DNA of 64,000 nucleotides, taken from the NCBI RefSeq assembly GCF_024169315.1, contig NZ_JALJWR010000001.1, positions 1,819,501-1,883,500 on the forward strand, written 5' to 3'. This document shows, one piece after another, positions 8,668-16,982 of this stretch (within the stretch, counting starts at the first letter, position 1; the number at the start of each line of letters is the position of its first letter). A model generated the notes under the pieces. That model saw only the letters and a list, made by a program, of their open reading frames with translations. It was not told the DNA's origin and made no database searches. This DNA comes from Pseudomonas migulae. GTDB taxonomy: Bacteria; Pseudomonadota; Gammaproteobacteria; Pseudomonadales; Pseudomonadaceae. A program made the position numbers and the translations under genes.

Positions 8668-9486
8668 TCAGCTCCGGGCAAACTCCACCGCTTTCTGGAA
8701 CTGCTCATCCGTCGGCCGCACGCCGGTGTACAACACGAACTGCTCCAGCGCTTGGATCGCAATCACTTCCAGTCCGGTGATCACCCGCTTGCCTTTGGCA
8801 CGACCGCGCACGATCAGCGGTGTTTCCGAGGGGATCGCCACCACATCGAAGACAGTCTCTGCAGCCGCAATAACCTCGGCATCAAATGCCAGTTGATCAG
8901 CCTCAGGCCCGCCCGTCATACCGATCGGCGTCACGTTGATCAGCATCTGCGGGCGGCGGGTGCCCAGCTCGACTTGCCACTCATAGTCCAGAGACTCCGC
9001 CAGGGCACGCCCGGCACGTTCGTTACGGGCAACGATCAGACCGTTTTTGTACCCGCCATCGCGCAAGGCACTGGCCACCGCCTTGGCCATGCCGCCGCTG
9101 CCGCGCAGGGCGAAGGTCGACTCCTTGGGCACCTGATGGGTTTCCAGCAACTGCGCGATGGCGATGTAATCGGTGTTGTACGCCTTGAGGTGGCCGTCGG
9201 TGTTGACGATGGTGTTGATCGATTGAATGGCGGCGGCGGACGCGTCCAGTTCATCGACCAGCGCAATGCTCGCTTCCTTGAACGGCATCGATACGCCACA
9301 GCCGCGTATGCCCAAGGCGCGAATACCGGCAACGGCGCCGGTCAGGTCCTGGCTGCGAAAGGCCTTGTAGTAGAAATTCAACCCCAACTGTTCGTACAGA
9401 TGATTGTGAAATCGCAGGCCAAAGTTCCCCGGGCGCCCCGACAGGGACATGCACAGCTGAGTGTCTTTGTTGGGGTTCATCTGCAT
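8668..9486 (-). CDS. Shikimate dehydrogenase-like protein
   Basis: 272 residues. Start fixed by AAGGAG seven bases upstream. It shows the AroE two-domain plan: N-terminal substrate domain with GVSMPFKEA (the catalytic-Lys motif) and NTDYIA, then a Rossmann domain with GSGGMAKAVASAL. Its wording matches the SdhL/HI0607 branch rather than housekeeping AroE, so shikimate/NADP(H) oxidoreduction is possible but the physiological substrate is uncertain. Cytoplasmic. AroE proper is expected elsewhere in the genome. Confidence 0.82.
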   Translation of the reverse strand: MQMNPNKDTQLCMSLSGRPGNFGLRFHNHLYEQLGLNFYYKAFRSQDLTGAVAGIRALGIRGCGVSMPFKEASIALVDELDASAAAIQSINTIVNTDGHLKAYNTDYIAIAQLLETHQVPKESTFALRGSGGMAKAVASALRDGGYKNGLIVARNERAGRALAESLDYEWQVELGTRRPQMLINVTPIGMTGGPEADQLAFDAEVIAAAETVFDVVAIPSETPLIVRGRAKGKRVITGLEVIAIQALEQFVLYTGVRPTDEQFQKAVEFARS

Positions 9487-9732
9487 GAAGAATCTCCTTC
9501 TGTAGCACTTTCAGATGGACGGGATTAGCCATTCCATCGCGATCTGATCGATCATATCGGCATGCCTGCTGGTGTCGGCGCACGACGGTCAGCAAGCCGG
9601 TACAGACCTTACACAAAATTTACCCAGCGGCTGTGCTGATTTTCAAAAAAACGCTGTCTTAGAAGTATCCCCGCGACAATCCTTGGGCCTATTGCAGATC
9701 CAAGCGCCGGGTTGAAGAACCGAGGAATGATC

Positions 9733-10101
9733 ATGATCCGTAAAATCCCCACAGTTGCCTTGCTGATCGGTGCGCTTGCTATCGCAGGGCAGGCAGAGGC
9801 TGGCGGCGGTCACGGTTGGCAAGGTCCAGCGGTATTTGGTGCGATCGTTGGCTCGGCCATCGTCGGTTCGGCCATCATCAACAGCAACCGGCCCGTTTAT
9901 GTCCAGCAACAACCGGTTTACTACCAGCCGCAGCCAGTGTACGTGCAGCAACCGCCACCGGTTTACTACCAGCCGGCGCCGGTCTACGTGCAACAACCGG
10001 TCTATTACGCCCCGCCACCGGTCTACTACGGTCCGCCCCGTGGCTATTACGGCCCGCCTCGCGGTTATTACGGCCATCCCCATGGTTACGGCCGCTGGTA
10101 A
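9733..10101 (+). CDS. Secreted PXPV-repeat (Pro/Tyr/Gln-rich) protein
   Basis: 122 residues from ATG 9733, chosen because GAGGA sits seven bases upstream (the ATG at 9727 would be too close). Signal peptide of about 23 residues (IAGQAEA), a Gly/Ala/Ser hydrophobic stretch (FGAIVGSAIVGSAI), then low-complexity repeats of PVYVQQ, PVYYQP, PPPVYYGPPRGYY. It resembles the PXPV-repeat family of small exported proteins in Pseudomonas. Role unknown; the composition suggests a surface or matrix component. Confidence 0.8.
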   Translation: MIRKIPTVALLIGALAIAGQAEAGGGHGWQGPAVFGAIVGSAIVGSAIINSNRPVYVQQQPVYYQPQPVYVQQPPPVYYQPAPVYVQQPVYYAPPPVYYGPPRGYYGPPRGYYGHPHGYGRW

Positions 10102-10107
10102 CCGGGT

Positions 10108-10141
10108 CAAAAAGGCCCCGCTTTTATAGCGGGGCTTTTTT
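10108..10141 (+). terminator. Rho-independent terminator of the PXPV gene
   Basis: AAAAAGGCCCCGC-TTTTATA-GCGGGGCTTTTTT, seven bases after the stop codon. Confidence 0.92.
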
Positions 10142-10338
10142 ATGCCCGTTCGTCGGCGAAGGTCTGAATAAATCTCGCCAAGGTCGCTATCGGGACAGTC
10201 CCGCCGCTTCAAGTGGGCAAGATTGACTCAAAGCGCCCTTCCCTCACGCCGGGGGAAACGGTCATGTTTATGTCATATCAGGTCCGCAAGCTTGGATCTG
10301 TCCGCCCACAACAGGTTGATAACAACAAGGACGACCTC

Positions 10339-10533
10339 ATGCCCACGCAAAACCCGCACCGCGATATCAGCTTGTGCACCTCCAGCAAGGTGTACAACGC
10401 CTTGACTGAACTCAAGCATCTGGAAGGCCATCGCAGCGCCAAGTTTCTTTCGCTGCTGGCGGAAAACCTGGTGCGCAAAGGCCTGCTCAACGAGCAGGAA
10501 GTGGTCCATATGCTGGACCTGGTGGTCGACTGA
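10339..10533 (+). CDS. Small cytoplasmic protein, unknown
   Basis: 64 residues. The frame is open from 10213, but the ATG at 10339 has AAGGACG as ribosome site and starts the compact, helical, conserved-looking part (SSKVYNALTELKHLEGHRSAKFLSLLAENLVRKGLL). Two or three helices with no signal or membrane segment. I do not recognise a named family; the shape is like small RHH/HTH-type regulators but no DNA-binding motif is evident. Confidence 0.6.
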   Translation: MPTQNPHRDISLCTSSKVYNALTELKHLEGHRSAKFLSLLAENLVRKGLLNEQEVVHMLDLVVD

Positions 10534-10645
10534 CCGACAGGCGGTCGTTTGGGGCCACTGGTGTCAATGACGACTATCGAAAGCGTTGATTTCTCGTTCA
10601 AGCGCCGGGTCCGTAAGGTAGCTCCATAGATTGATGGAGGTACTT

Positions 10646-10828
10646 ATGTCCCAGGTTCAGATCATGTCCGTTATCGGCAGCGCCGTTCCCGCCCCGCTTA
10701 GAGAGCTAGGATTGCTCGCCTGTTGGTATCTGGTACAGGACGGTGAACCGATCAGCGGCCCGATCACATCGCTTACCGCCGCCAAGGCACTGTCGCAAAG
10801 CCTCGACACCGGTCGACTCCGCGCTTAA
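10646..10828 (+). CDS. Small protein, unknown
   Basis: 60 residues, start fixed by TGGAGG six bases upstream. It contains LLACWYLVQDGEPISGPITSLTAAKALSQSL, a short beta hairpin plus helix of the kind seen in small Pseudomonas proteins annotated only as hypothetical. Its last four bases overlap, convergently, the end of the AI-2E-family gene. Confidence 0.6.
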   Translation: MSQVQIMSVIGSAVPAPLRELGLLACWYLVQDGEPISGPITSLTAAKALSQSLDTGRLRA

Positions 10829-11886
10829 GGCAGCTGCACCCGGGGTTTGGTTTCGATGAAAATCGCCCAGCTCGACATGAACAGCGCCGCGATCAAAGGT
10901 CCGATGACAAAGCCGTTGAGCCCGAAAATCGCCAGGCCGCCCAAGGTCGAGATGAGGATCAGATAGTCCGGCATCTTGGTGTCCTTGCCCACCAGGATCG
11001 GTCGCAGCACGTTGTCCACCAGGCCGATCACGAACACGCCGAACAGCCCCAGCACCACACCCTGCCAGATCGCTCCGGTAAACAGGAAAAACGCTGCCAC
11101 CGGTGCCCAGACAATCCCCGCGCCCACCGCTGGCAACAGCGACAGAAACGCCATCAACACCGCCCAGAGCAACGCGCTCGGGATGTCGAGAAACCAGAAA
11201 ATCAGACCACCGAGGGCGCCCTGCGTAATGGCCACCAGCAGGTTGCCTTTCACCGTGGCGCGCACCACCCGGTTGAACTTGAGCTGCAAGCGGCGTTTCT
11301 GGTGTTCCTCCAGCGGCACGGCAGCGCGAACCTTGCGCGCAAGCTCTGCACCGTCGCGCAAAAAGAAGAACAGCAGGTAGAGCATGATGAAAAACCCGAC
11401 CACAAATTCAAACGTTCCCTGCCCGAAACTGAATACCTGGGTGGCGACAAACTCGTTGCCCGATACCGCACTCTTGATGATTTTCTCCCGCAGCCCGTCC
11501 AGCTCACCGACCCCGGCCCGATCGAGCAAGTTCTGAAAGTACGGCGGCAGGCTGTGCTTGAAATGCGTCACGTACCCCGCGATATCCAGTTCGCCGCTTT
11601 CGATGCTCTTGTACACCGCGGCCCCCTCCTGGACCAGCAGGATACTGAGGATGATCACCGGCAGAATGGCGATGATCAGGCAGATGCTCAGGGTGAGCAG
11701 CGACGTCAGGTTGCGTTGCCAGCCGAACTTCAGTTGCAGGCGACGCTGCAGCGGTGCGAAGAGGATGCCGAGGATCACCGCCCAGAACACCGCGCCGTAG
11801 AACGGCAGCAAAATCCAGATAAACGCTGCGGTCACCAGCCCAAGCAGAATCACCAGTGATTTGTTTTGTACCGTCTCTTCGTTCAT
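10825..11886 (-). CDS. AI-2E family transporter (PerM/YdiK-like)
   Basis: 353 residues, about eight membrane helices with a large soluble loop in the middle (residues about 70-150). Family features: LLPFYGAVFWAVILGILFAPL near the N-terminus, the VVGFFIMLYLLFFFLRDG helix, and GLVDNVLRPILVGKDTKMPDYLILISTLGG plus a final FGLNGFVIGPLIAALF. Members include the AI-2 exporter TqsA and putative permeases YdiK/PerM; the actual substrate is not predictable. Inner membrane. Confidence 0.9.
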   Translation of the reverse strand: MNEETVQNKSLVILLGLVTAAFIWILLPFYGAVFWAVILGILFAPLQRRLQLKFGWQRNLTSLLTLSICLIIAILPVIILSILLVQEGAAVYKSIESGELDIAGYVTHFKHSLPPYFQNLLDRAGVGELDGLREKIIKSAVSGNEFVATQVFSFGQGTFEFVVGFFIMLYLLFFFLRDGAELARKVRAAVPLEEHQKRRLQLKFNRVVRATVKGNLLVAITQGALGGLIFWFLDIPSALLWAVLMAFLSLLPAVGAGIVWAPVAAFFLFTGAIWQGVVLGLFGVFVIGLVDNVLRPILVGKDTKMPDYLILISTLGGLAIFGLNGFVIGPLIAALFMSSWAIFIETKPRVQLP

Positions 11887-12049
11887 GTTCGATCCATGTC
11901 AGTCCGCAGGGACGCAATGTCGCGTCCTGATGCTTAGTCCGCCACGGTCCGCGCGAGTGCCATCCGCTTGTTCATCAAGCATAGATCCAGATCAATGAAA
12001 CCTGCGGCCAAGCCGATTACCCTCGCGGGCTTTTGCGATCGACCCGCCC

Positions 12050-13375
12050 ATGACCCTCGCCACGCCAGAACTGCTCGCCCCCGCCGGCACCCTGAAAAAC
12101 ATGCGTTATGCCTTCGCCTACGGCGCCGATGCGGTGTACGCCGGCCAGCCACGCTACAGCCTGCGGGTGCGCAACAACGAATTCGATCACGCCAACCTCG
12201 CGCTCGGCATTCGCGAAGCCCAGGCCCAGGGCAAGCGCTTCTACGTGGTGGTGAACATCGCCCCGCACAACGCCAAGCTCAAAACCTTCCTCAAGGATCT
12301 GCAACCGGTGATCGCCATGGCACCGGACGCGCTGATCATGTCCGATCCCGGCCTGATCATGCTGGTGCGCCGGCACTTCCCGCAGATGCCGATTCACCTG
12401 TCGGTGCAGGCCAACACGGTGAACTGGGCGAGCGTCGAGTTCTGGCAACAACAGGGCTTGAGCCGGATCATCCTGTCGCGTGAACTGTCCCTGGAAGAAA
12501 TCGCCGAAATCCGCCAGCAAGTGCCCGCCATGGAACTCGAAGTGTTCGTTCACGGCGCACTTTGCATGGCCTACTCCGGCCGCTGCCTGTTGTCGGGCTA
12601 CATGAACAAGCGCGATGCCAACCAGGGCAGCTGCACCAACGCCTGTCGCTGGAAGTACTCTGCGCAAGAAGCCACGGAAAACCAGCTCGGCGACATCGTG
12701 CAGACCTTCCAGCCCCAACCAACCCTGGGGATTGGCGCACCGACCGATCAGGTGTTCCTGTTGCAGGAAGCCAATCGACCGGATGAACTGATGCCAGCGT
12801 TCGAGGACGAACACGGCACCTACATCATGAACGCCAAGGACCTGCGCGCTGTGCAGCATGTCGAGCGCCTGACGCAGATGGGCGTGCACTCACTGAAAAT
12901 CGAAGGCCGGACCAAATCCCACTTCTATTGCGCACGGACCACTCAGGTGTATCGCCGGGCGATCGACGATGCGGTGGCCGGTCGTGAGTTTGATCGCGGC
13001 CTGATGACCGATCTGGAATCGCTGGCCCAACGCGGCTACACCGAAGGTTTTCTGCGTCGGCATGTGCATGACGAATACCAGAACTATCAGAACGGCAGCT
13101 CGGTGTCGGAGCGGCAGCAGTTTGTCGGGGAGTTGACCGGCGAGCGGCGTGACCGCTTGGCGGAGGTCAAGGTTAAGAACCGCTTCGGCCTGGGCGATCA
13201 CATGGAACTGATGACGCCCAAGGGCAATTTCCACTTCGATTTGCATCAGCTGCAGAACGCCAAAGGCCAGCCCATCGACGTGGCACCGGGGGATGGGCAC
13301 ACGGTGTACCTGCCGATTCCGGATGCGGTGGATCTGCGGTTCGGGTTGTTGATGCGGGATGTCAGCGCGCGCTGA
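12050..13375 (+). CDS. trhP: U32-type tRNA U34 hydroxylation protein TrhP (YegQ)
   Basis: 441 residues. N-terminal TIM-barrel-like U32 domain opening TPELLAPAGTLKNMRYAFAYGADAVYAG; the U32 signature lies around residues 165-200 with Cys172, Cys179, Cys195 and Cys199 (CMAYSGRCLLSGY, then SCTNACRW), a likely Fe-S site; then a C-terminal beta domain. TrhP/YegQ makes 5-hydroxyuridine at position 34 of several tRNAs using prephenate-derived chemistry, an intermediate of cmo5U. Length and motifs match YegQ rather than RlhA or UbiU/V. Alone between AI-2E-type transporter and a REP doublet. Confidence 0.92.
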   Translation: MTLATPELLAPAGTLKNMRYAFAYGADAVYAGQPRYSLRVRNNEFDHANLALGIREAQAQGKRFYVVVNIAPHNAKLKTFLKDLQPVIAMAPDALIMSDPGLIMLVRRHFPQMPIHLSVQANTVNWASVEFWQQQGLSRIILSRELSLEEIAEIRQQVPAMELEVFVHGALCMAYSGRCLLSGYMNKRDANQGSCTNACRWKYSAQEATENQLGDIVQTFQPQPTLGIGAPTDQVFLLQEANRPDELMPAFEDEHGTYIMNAKDLRAVQHVERLTQMGVHSLKIEGRTKSHFYCARTTQVYRRAIDDAVAGREFDRGLMTDLESLAQRGYTEGFLRRHVHDEYQNYQNGSSVSERQQFVGELTGERRDRLAEVKVKNRFGLGDHMELMTPKGNFHFDLHQLQNAKGQPIDVAPGDGHTVYLPIPDAVDLRFGLLMRDVSAR

Positions 13376-13397
13376 ACCTCATCAAGCGACACAAAAC

Positions 13398-13484
13398 TTG
13401 TGGGAGCTGGCTTGCCAGCGATGAGGCCCTTGAGGCTTGCATCGCTGCCGAAGCCGCCATCGCTGGCAAGCCAGCTCCCACAGA
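13398..13484. repeat. REP doublet (GCTGGCTTGCCAGC type)
   Basis: TGTGGGAGCTGGCTTGCCAG and inverted CTGGCAAGCCAGCTCCCACA, between trhP and the convergent LysR gene. Confidence 0.95.
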
Positions 13485-13497
13485 GGACGCGGTGTTC

Positions 13498-14361
13498 TTA
13501 AGCGAACTCTTCCCGCAACATCGCCACAAACGCCTCTCGCGCCGGGTGCACCCCGGCGTTTTCATGCCAGTAAAACAGGTTATCGATAGCGGTCAGCTCA
13601 GGGAATTCGTACCCCGCGCAACCGGCGCCTTTGGCGTACTGATCGAACACACCTTTAGGCACCAGCGCGACGCCCGCCCCCGCGCTGACGCAACCGACTA
13701 TCGCGCCATAACTGGCCAGGCTGACAATCGGCAGCGCCTGCCCCTGGCGCAACAACCAGTGTTCCAGTGCTGCACGGTAGGGGCAGCCTTGTGGCCACAT
13801 GAACACGGTTTTGTCCTGCAAATCGGCGATATCACGCACCGGCCCCAACGATGTCGAGGCGATCAGCAGCAGCTCTTCGCGGTACATCGGTGTGCGCTTG
13901 AGCTGCGAGCGCTCGACATCCACCGCGACGATCGCGCCGTCGAGCCGATGGCTGACGGTGTCATCGAGCAATTGGCCCCAGGTGCCGGTGGTCAATTCCA
14001 GCGCCACCGCCGGGTAACGCTTGTGGAACTTGGCGAGCAAACGCGGCAAGCGCCCGGTGGCCGAGGATTCGATGGCGCCGATGCGCAGAGGTCCGGAGGG
14101 CTCGGCTGCGGGGTCGACCGCGCGTTTGGCCTCTGCCGTGAGTGCGAGAATCTTCGAGGCATATGCCAGGAACGTCTGCCCCGACGGGCTGATGCGCAAC
14201 CCTCGACCTTCCCGCAGAAACAGCGCGACACCCAGCTCCGCCTCCAGCGCCTTGATCCGTGCCGTGATGTTCGACGGCACGCAATGCAACAACTCGGCCG
14301 CACGGGCGATGCTGCCGACGTCGGCAACGGTCTTGAACATGCGAATCTGCGCCAGCTCCAT
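13498..14361 (-). CDS. LysR-type regulator, divergent to an EamA exporter
   Basis: 287 residues. HTH at residues about 2-60 (AQIRMFKTVADVGSIARAAELLHCVPSNITARI), followed by the effector-binding domain (LRIGAIESSATGRLPRLLAKFHKRYP). The CVPSNITARIK wording occurs in LysR regulators paired with EamA/DMT exporters and putrescine-type regulators. It is divergent from the exporter gene across a 96-bp gap, so it most likely controls that gene in response to a substrate of the exporter. Confidence 0.88.
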   Translation of the reverse strand: MELAQIRMFKTVADVGSIARAAELLHCVPSNITARIKALEAELGVALFLREGRGLRISPSGQTFLAYASKILALTAEAKRAVDPAAEPSGPLRIGAIESSATGRLPRLLAKFHKRYPAVALELTTGTWGQLLDDTVSHRLDGAIVAVDVERSQLKRTPMYREELLLIASTSLGPVRDIADLQDKTVFMWPQGCPYRAALEHWLLRQGQALPIVSLASYGAIVGCVSAGAGVALVPKGVFDQYAKGAGCAGYEFPELTAIDNLFYWHENAGVHPAREAFVAMLREEFA

Positions 14362-14457
14362 ACATCACCCAAAGTGAACAGTTAACGCAGTATAAGTCAG
14401 TTGTGGCGAACGGTCCGAGTTCTGATACTCGATGCATCTGTCCACAGGTGCTCGAGC

Positions 14458-15363
14458 ATGCAAACGCATACACACCCTTCGCTCTTCAAAATCATTCTGG
14501 CCATGGCGTTTGTCGTGGCGTGCTGGGGGTATTCCCCGACCGGCATTCATATCGGCTTGCAGGCTTATGACCCCGGGCATCTGGCGCTGCTGCGGTTCCT
14601 GGTGGCGTCCGTGTTCATGGCGCTGGTCGCGCTGGTCAAAGGCATCAGCCTGCCGAACCTTCGCGACTTGCCGCTGCTGTTCGGCCTCGGTTTTTTTGCC
14701 GTGAGCCTGCATCACGTGGCGATCAATTTCGGCCAGCAAGGTGTCAGCGCCGGCGCGTCCAGTGTGCTGGCGCAAACGACGCCGCTGTTCAGCACGCTGC
14801 TGGCGCGTTTCGTGTTCAAGGACCGCGTGAGCATCTGGCGCTGGGGTTGTGTTTTCCTGGGGCTGATCGGCGTGGTGATCGTGGTCGCCGGTGATCGCGG
14901 GGTGGGCAGCATCGACGCCCACGGATTGCTGATCCTGCTGGCGGCGGTGTCCTGGAGTTTTTACTTCGCATTGCAGAAACATCATTCCGGGCGGTATGAC
15001 GGGCTGACGCTGGTTTGCTACACGGTGTGGTCGGGGACGGCGTTGTTGCTGGTGTACCTGCCGGGGCTGGCGGCTCAAGTACTCAGCGCACCGATGCATG
15101 TGCAACTGGCGGTGATGGCATTGGGCGTGTTTCCGAGTGCGCTCGCTTACCTGGCCTGGGCGTTTGTGCTGGCGCACGTTGATTTGAGCCGGGCGACGAT
15201 GACGTTGTATCTGGTGCCGCCGACGGCGATGGCGATTGCGTCGTTTGCGCTGGGTGAGCGGCCGACGCTGATGATTGTTGTGGGGGCGATGGTGGTGTTG
15301 GTCAGTGTGCTGGCGTTGAATCTGGAGCGGCGGTGGGTGGCGATTCGGGTGGCGGGTGTTTGA
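14458..15363 (+). CDS. EamA/DMT superfamily exporter
   Basis: 301 residues from ATG 14458; an in-frame upstream extension lacks hydrophobic character. Ten membrane helices in two EamA repeats: first repeat starts FKIILAMAFVVACWGYSPTG, second starts AHGLLILLAAVSWSFYFALQK with PSALAYLAWAFVLAHVDLSRA. A drug/metabolite exporter of the inner membrane, substrate unknown. The last 24 codons are duplicated 198 bp downstream together with a REP doublet (see repeat entry), leaving the gene itself intact. Confidence 0.9.
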   Translation: MQTHTHPSLFKIILAMAFVVACWGYSPTGIHIGLQAYDPGHLALLRFLVASVFMALVALVKGISLPNLRDLPLLFGLGFFAVSLHHVAINFGQQGVSAGASSVLAQTTPLFSTLLARFVFKDRVSIWRWGCVFLGLIGVVIVVAGDRGVGSIDAHGLLILLAAVSWSFYFALQKHHSGRYDGLTLVCYTVWSGTALLLVYLPGLAAQVLSAPMHVQLAVMALGVFPSALAYLAWAFVLAHVDLSRATMTLYLVPPTAMAIASFALGERPTLMIVVGAMVVLVSVLALNLERRWVAIRVAGV

Positions 15364-15391
15364 TTGAGGATTTGTGGTGATGCGTCTGGCG

Positions 15392-15476
15392 TCTTCGCGG
15401 GCAAGCCACGCTCCCACAGGGGTTTGTGTCGACCACAATCAACACAAAATCCTGTGGGAGCGGGCTTGCCCGCGAT
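15392..15476. repeat. REP doublet, copy 1
   Basis: CGCGGGCAAGCCACGCTCCC inverted against TGTGGGAGCGGGCTTGCCCG; the two stems differ (CACGC versus GGGC variant). Part of duplication copy 1. Confidence 0.93.
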
Positions 15477-15589
15477 TGTTGCGAGGGCGCTGGTGTTGGT
15501 CAGTGTGCTGGCGTTGAATCTGGAGCGGCGGTGGGTGGCGATTCGGGTGGCGGGGGTTTGATTGAGGATTTGTGGTGATGCGTCTGGCG

Positions 15590-15676
15590 TCTTCGCGGGC
15601 AAGCCACGCTCCCACAGGGGTTTGCGTCGACCACAATCAACACAAAACCCTGTGGGAGCGTGGCTTGCCCGCGAAG
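15590..15676. repeat. REP doublet, copy 2
   Basis: CGCGGGCAAGCCACGCTCCC inverted against TGTGGGAGCGTGGCTTGCCC; here the halves now match each other perfectly, unlike copy 1. Confidence 0.93.
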
Positions 15677-15702
15677 AACGATGACGCGGTCACCAGCCAT
15701 GC

Positions 15703-15733
15703 ACAAAAAACCCGGCACACCGGCCGGGTTCTG
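15703..15733 (-). terminator. Rho-independent terminator of the 53-aa gene
   Basis: On the minus strand, AACCCGGCCGG-TG-CCGGGTTTTTT directly after the stop of the small acidic protein gene. Confidence 0.85.
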
Positions 15734-15734
15734 T

Positions 15735-15896
15735 TCAGCGCCTGTCATCGGACAGCGGTGTGGGCTCATCCGCCGGAGGCACGTCCTCCTCCGCGGCGGG
15801 GTCCATCCAGTCTTCAGGACGATCAGGCTCTGCGCCGGCCGGGTCCCGACTCGGGTCCATGCCAGGTGGAGCATCGTGATCCATTGAGTTAGCCAT
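15735..15896 (-). CDS. Small acidic Pro/Asp-rich protein, unknown
   Basis: 53 residues beginning MANSMDHDAPPGMDPSRD, rich in Asp, Glu and Pro, no signal or membrane helix, likely disordered. The start at 15896 is set by GAGGTG seven bases upstream; a longer in-frame reading to 16037 runs into the neighbouring gene. A terminator overlaps its end. I do not recognise a family, though short acidic proteins of this sort are widespread in Pseudomonas. Confidence 0.65.
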   Translation of the reverse strand: MANSMDHDAPPGMDPSRDPAGAEPDRPEDWMDPAAEEDVPPADEPTPLSDDRR

Positions 15897-15985
15897 GACG
15901 CACCTCATTGATGAGGTCCAGCAAATCTGGGCCGTACTCGTTGGAAACAGGCGCGTAAACGGCGTGCTATCGAGCAGACCAATGG

Positions 15986-16711
15986 TCAATCGCGATCCGC
16001 CAAAAACCGGTCCCGACTGTTGGTCAGGTGCAGCCACATGGCTGCCCGCGCCGCGTCCGCATCCTGGCGTTTGATGGCGTTGAGAATCGCCTCGTGCTCA
16101 AGGTTGGCGAGCATGCCCAGCTTGCTCAAATCCGCCGCACCGCGCTCGGCCGCATTGACCCGGGTCCGGGGAATCATGGCGCTGCCCAAGTGCTGCATGA
16201 TTTCGGTGAAGCAGACGTTGCCGGTGGCTTCCGCGATCAGCAGGTGGAAACGCTTGTCGGCTTCAACGCAGCTGTCGTTGTTGGCGAGCAGGCTTTGATA
16301 GTCGTCCAGCGCTTCGCGCATTTGCACCAGTTGCTGATCGGTGCGGCGCGTGGCCGCCAACGCGGCAGCCTGGGTCTCGAGGCCCATGCGCAATTCCAGA
16401 ATGCTGCGCACCCCCAGCGCCGTATCGACATTCAGTCGCAGCCCCTGCTCCGGTACGCGCTCGATCACGAACGTGCCGATGCCGTGCCGGGTTTCCACCA
16501 GGCCGGACGCCTGCAGTTTCGAGATCGCCTCGCGCACCACGGTGCGACTGACCCCGTGCTCCTGAACAATGGTGTTCTCTGAGGGCAGCTTGTCCCCCGG
16601 CAACATTTGGCCGAGCAGAATGCTCTGGGTCAGTTTGGCGACCAGGTCGTGGGCCAGGTTGTGAGTGCGCTTGCGGGCAGGCGCGTCGAGGTCTTCTTGC
16701 ATGGCGGTCAT
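15986..16711 (-). CDS. GntR/FadR-type (FCD) regulator of the glucarate genes
   Basis: 241 residues. N-terminal winged HTH (LAHDLVAKLTQSILLGQMLPGDKLPSENTIVQEHGVSRTVVREAISKL) and an all-helical FCD ligand domain with the metal-binding pattern (DKRFHLLIAEATGN, LEHEAILNAIKRQDADAA). It is divergent from gudP-gudD across 271 bp, and the gap has two TTGTATGA-type boxes, so it probably represses both directions until D-glucarate/galactarate or a derivative binds. Start is the upper of two near ATGs (16711, 16702). Confidence 0.88.
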   Translation of the reverse strand: MTAMQEDLDAPARKRTHNLAHDLVAKLTQSILLGQMLPGDKLPSENTIVQEHGVSRTVVREAISKLQASGLVETRHGIGTFVIERVPEQGLRLNVDTALGVRSILELRMGLETQAAALAATRRTDQQLVQMREALDDYQSLLANNDSCVEADKRFHLLIAEATGNVCFTEIMQHLGSAMIPRTRVNAAERGAADLSKLGMLANLEHEAILNAIKRQDADAARAAMWLHLTNSRDRFLADRD

Positions 16712-16778
16712 CCGTAGGCAGAGCTGACGGAATCGTAGCACCGCGATCAGGTGAAATCCCCAACAAACGCCAATCAAC

Positions 16779-16789
16779 TTGTATGACAA
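16779..16789. promoter_or_regulatory. Candidate GntR operator (autoregulation)
   Basis: TTGTATGACAA is a TTGT/ACAA inverted repeat about 68 bases upstream of the GntR start, in the position expected for self-control. Inference from symmetry and from its likeness to the box near gudP. Confidence 0.45.
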
Positions 16790-16890
16790 CACTCAACAAT
16801 TACGAAAAATTCAACATAAAAAGCCCGGCACCCAATCACCCCAAATCCAATAATTTTCAAAATAATCGCCATTTCACTGGGCAATACCGC

Positions 16891-16929
16891 TTGCAGAACA
16901 AAAAAACGCAGTTGTATGATGTCTAGCAA
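16891..16929 (+). promoter_or_regulatory. Candidate gudP promoter with overlapping operator
   Basis: TTGCAG (16891) and TATGAT (16915), 18 bases apart, make a good sigma-70 promoter 63 bases before the gudP start. TTGTATGATGTC (16912-16923), similar to the box beside the GntR gene, overlaps the -10, so bound repressor would block RNA polymerase. Confidence 0.5.
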
Positions 16930-16982
16930 CAAAGCAGCACCAGCAACACCCCGCATAAAAATAATCAGTGGGAGAAAACCAA

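Larger units (their letters stand above)
15293..15677. repeat. Tandem duplication, two ~185-bp copies with 198-bp period
   Basis: The 3' end of the EamA gene (from TGGTGTTGGTCAGTGTGCTG), its stop codon, TTGAGGATTTGTGGTGATGC and the following REP doublet at 15293-15475 recur at 15491-15674 with only a few differences (GTGTTTGA against GGGTTTGA, TTTGTGTC against TTTGCGTC, one added T in the second REP). The second copy is a non-functional remnant of the last 24 codons. The joint contains GAGGGCGC, close to the GGGGGCGA that precedes copy 1, consistent with short-homology duplication. Confidence 0.95.

Noticed and set aside
14365..15438. Minus-strand 357-codon frame opposite the EamA gene
   Set aside because: Gln/His/Arg-rich shadow that also crosses the REP region.
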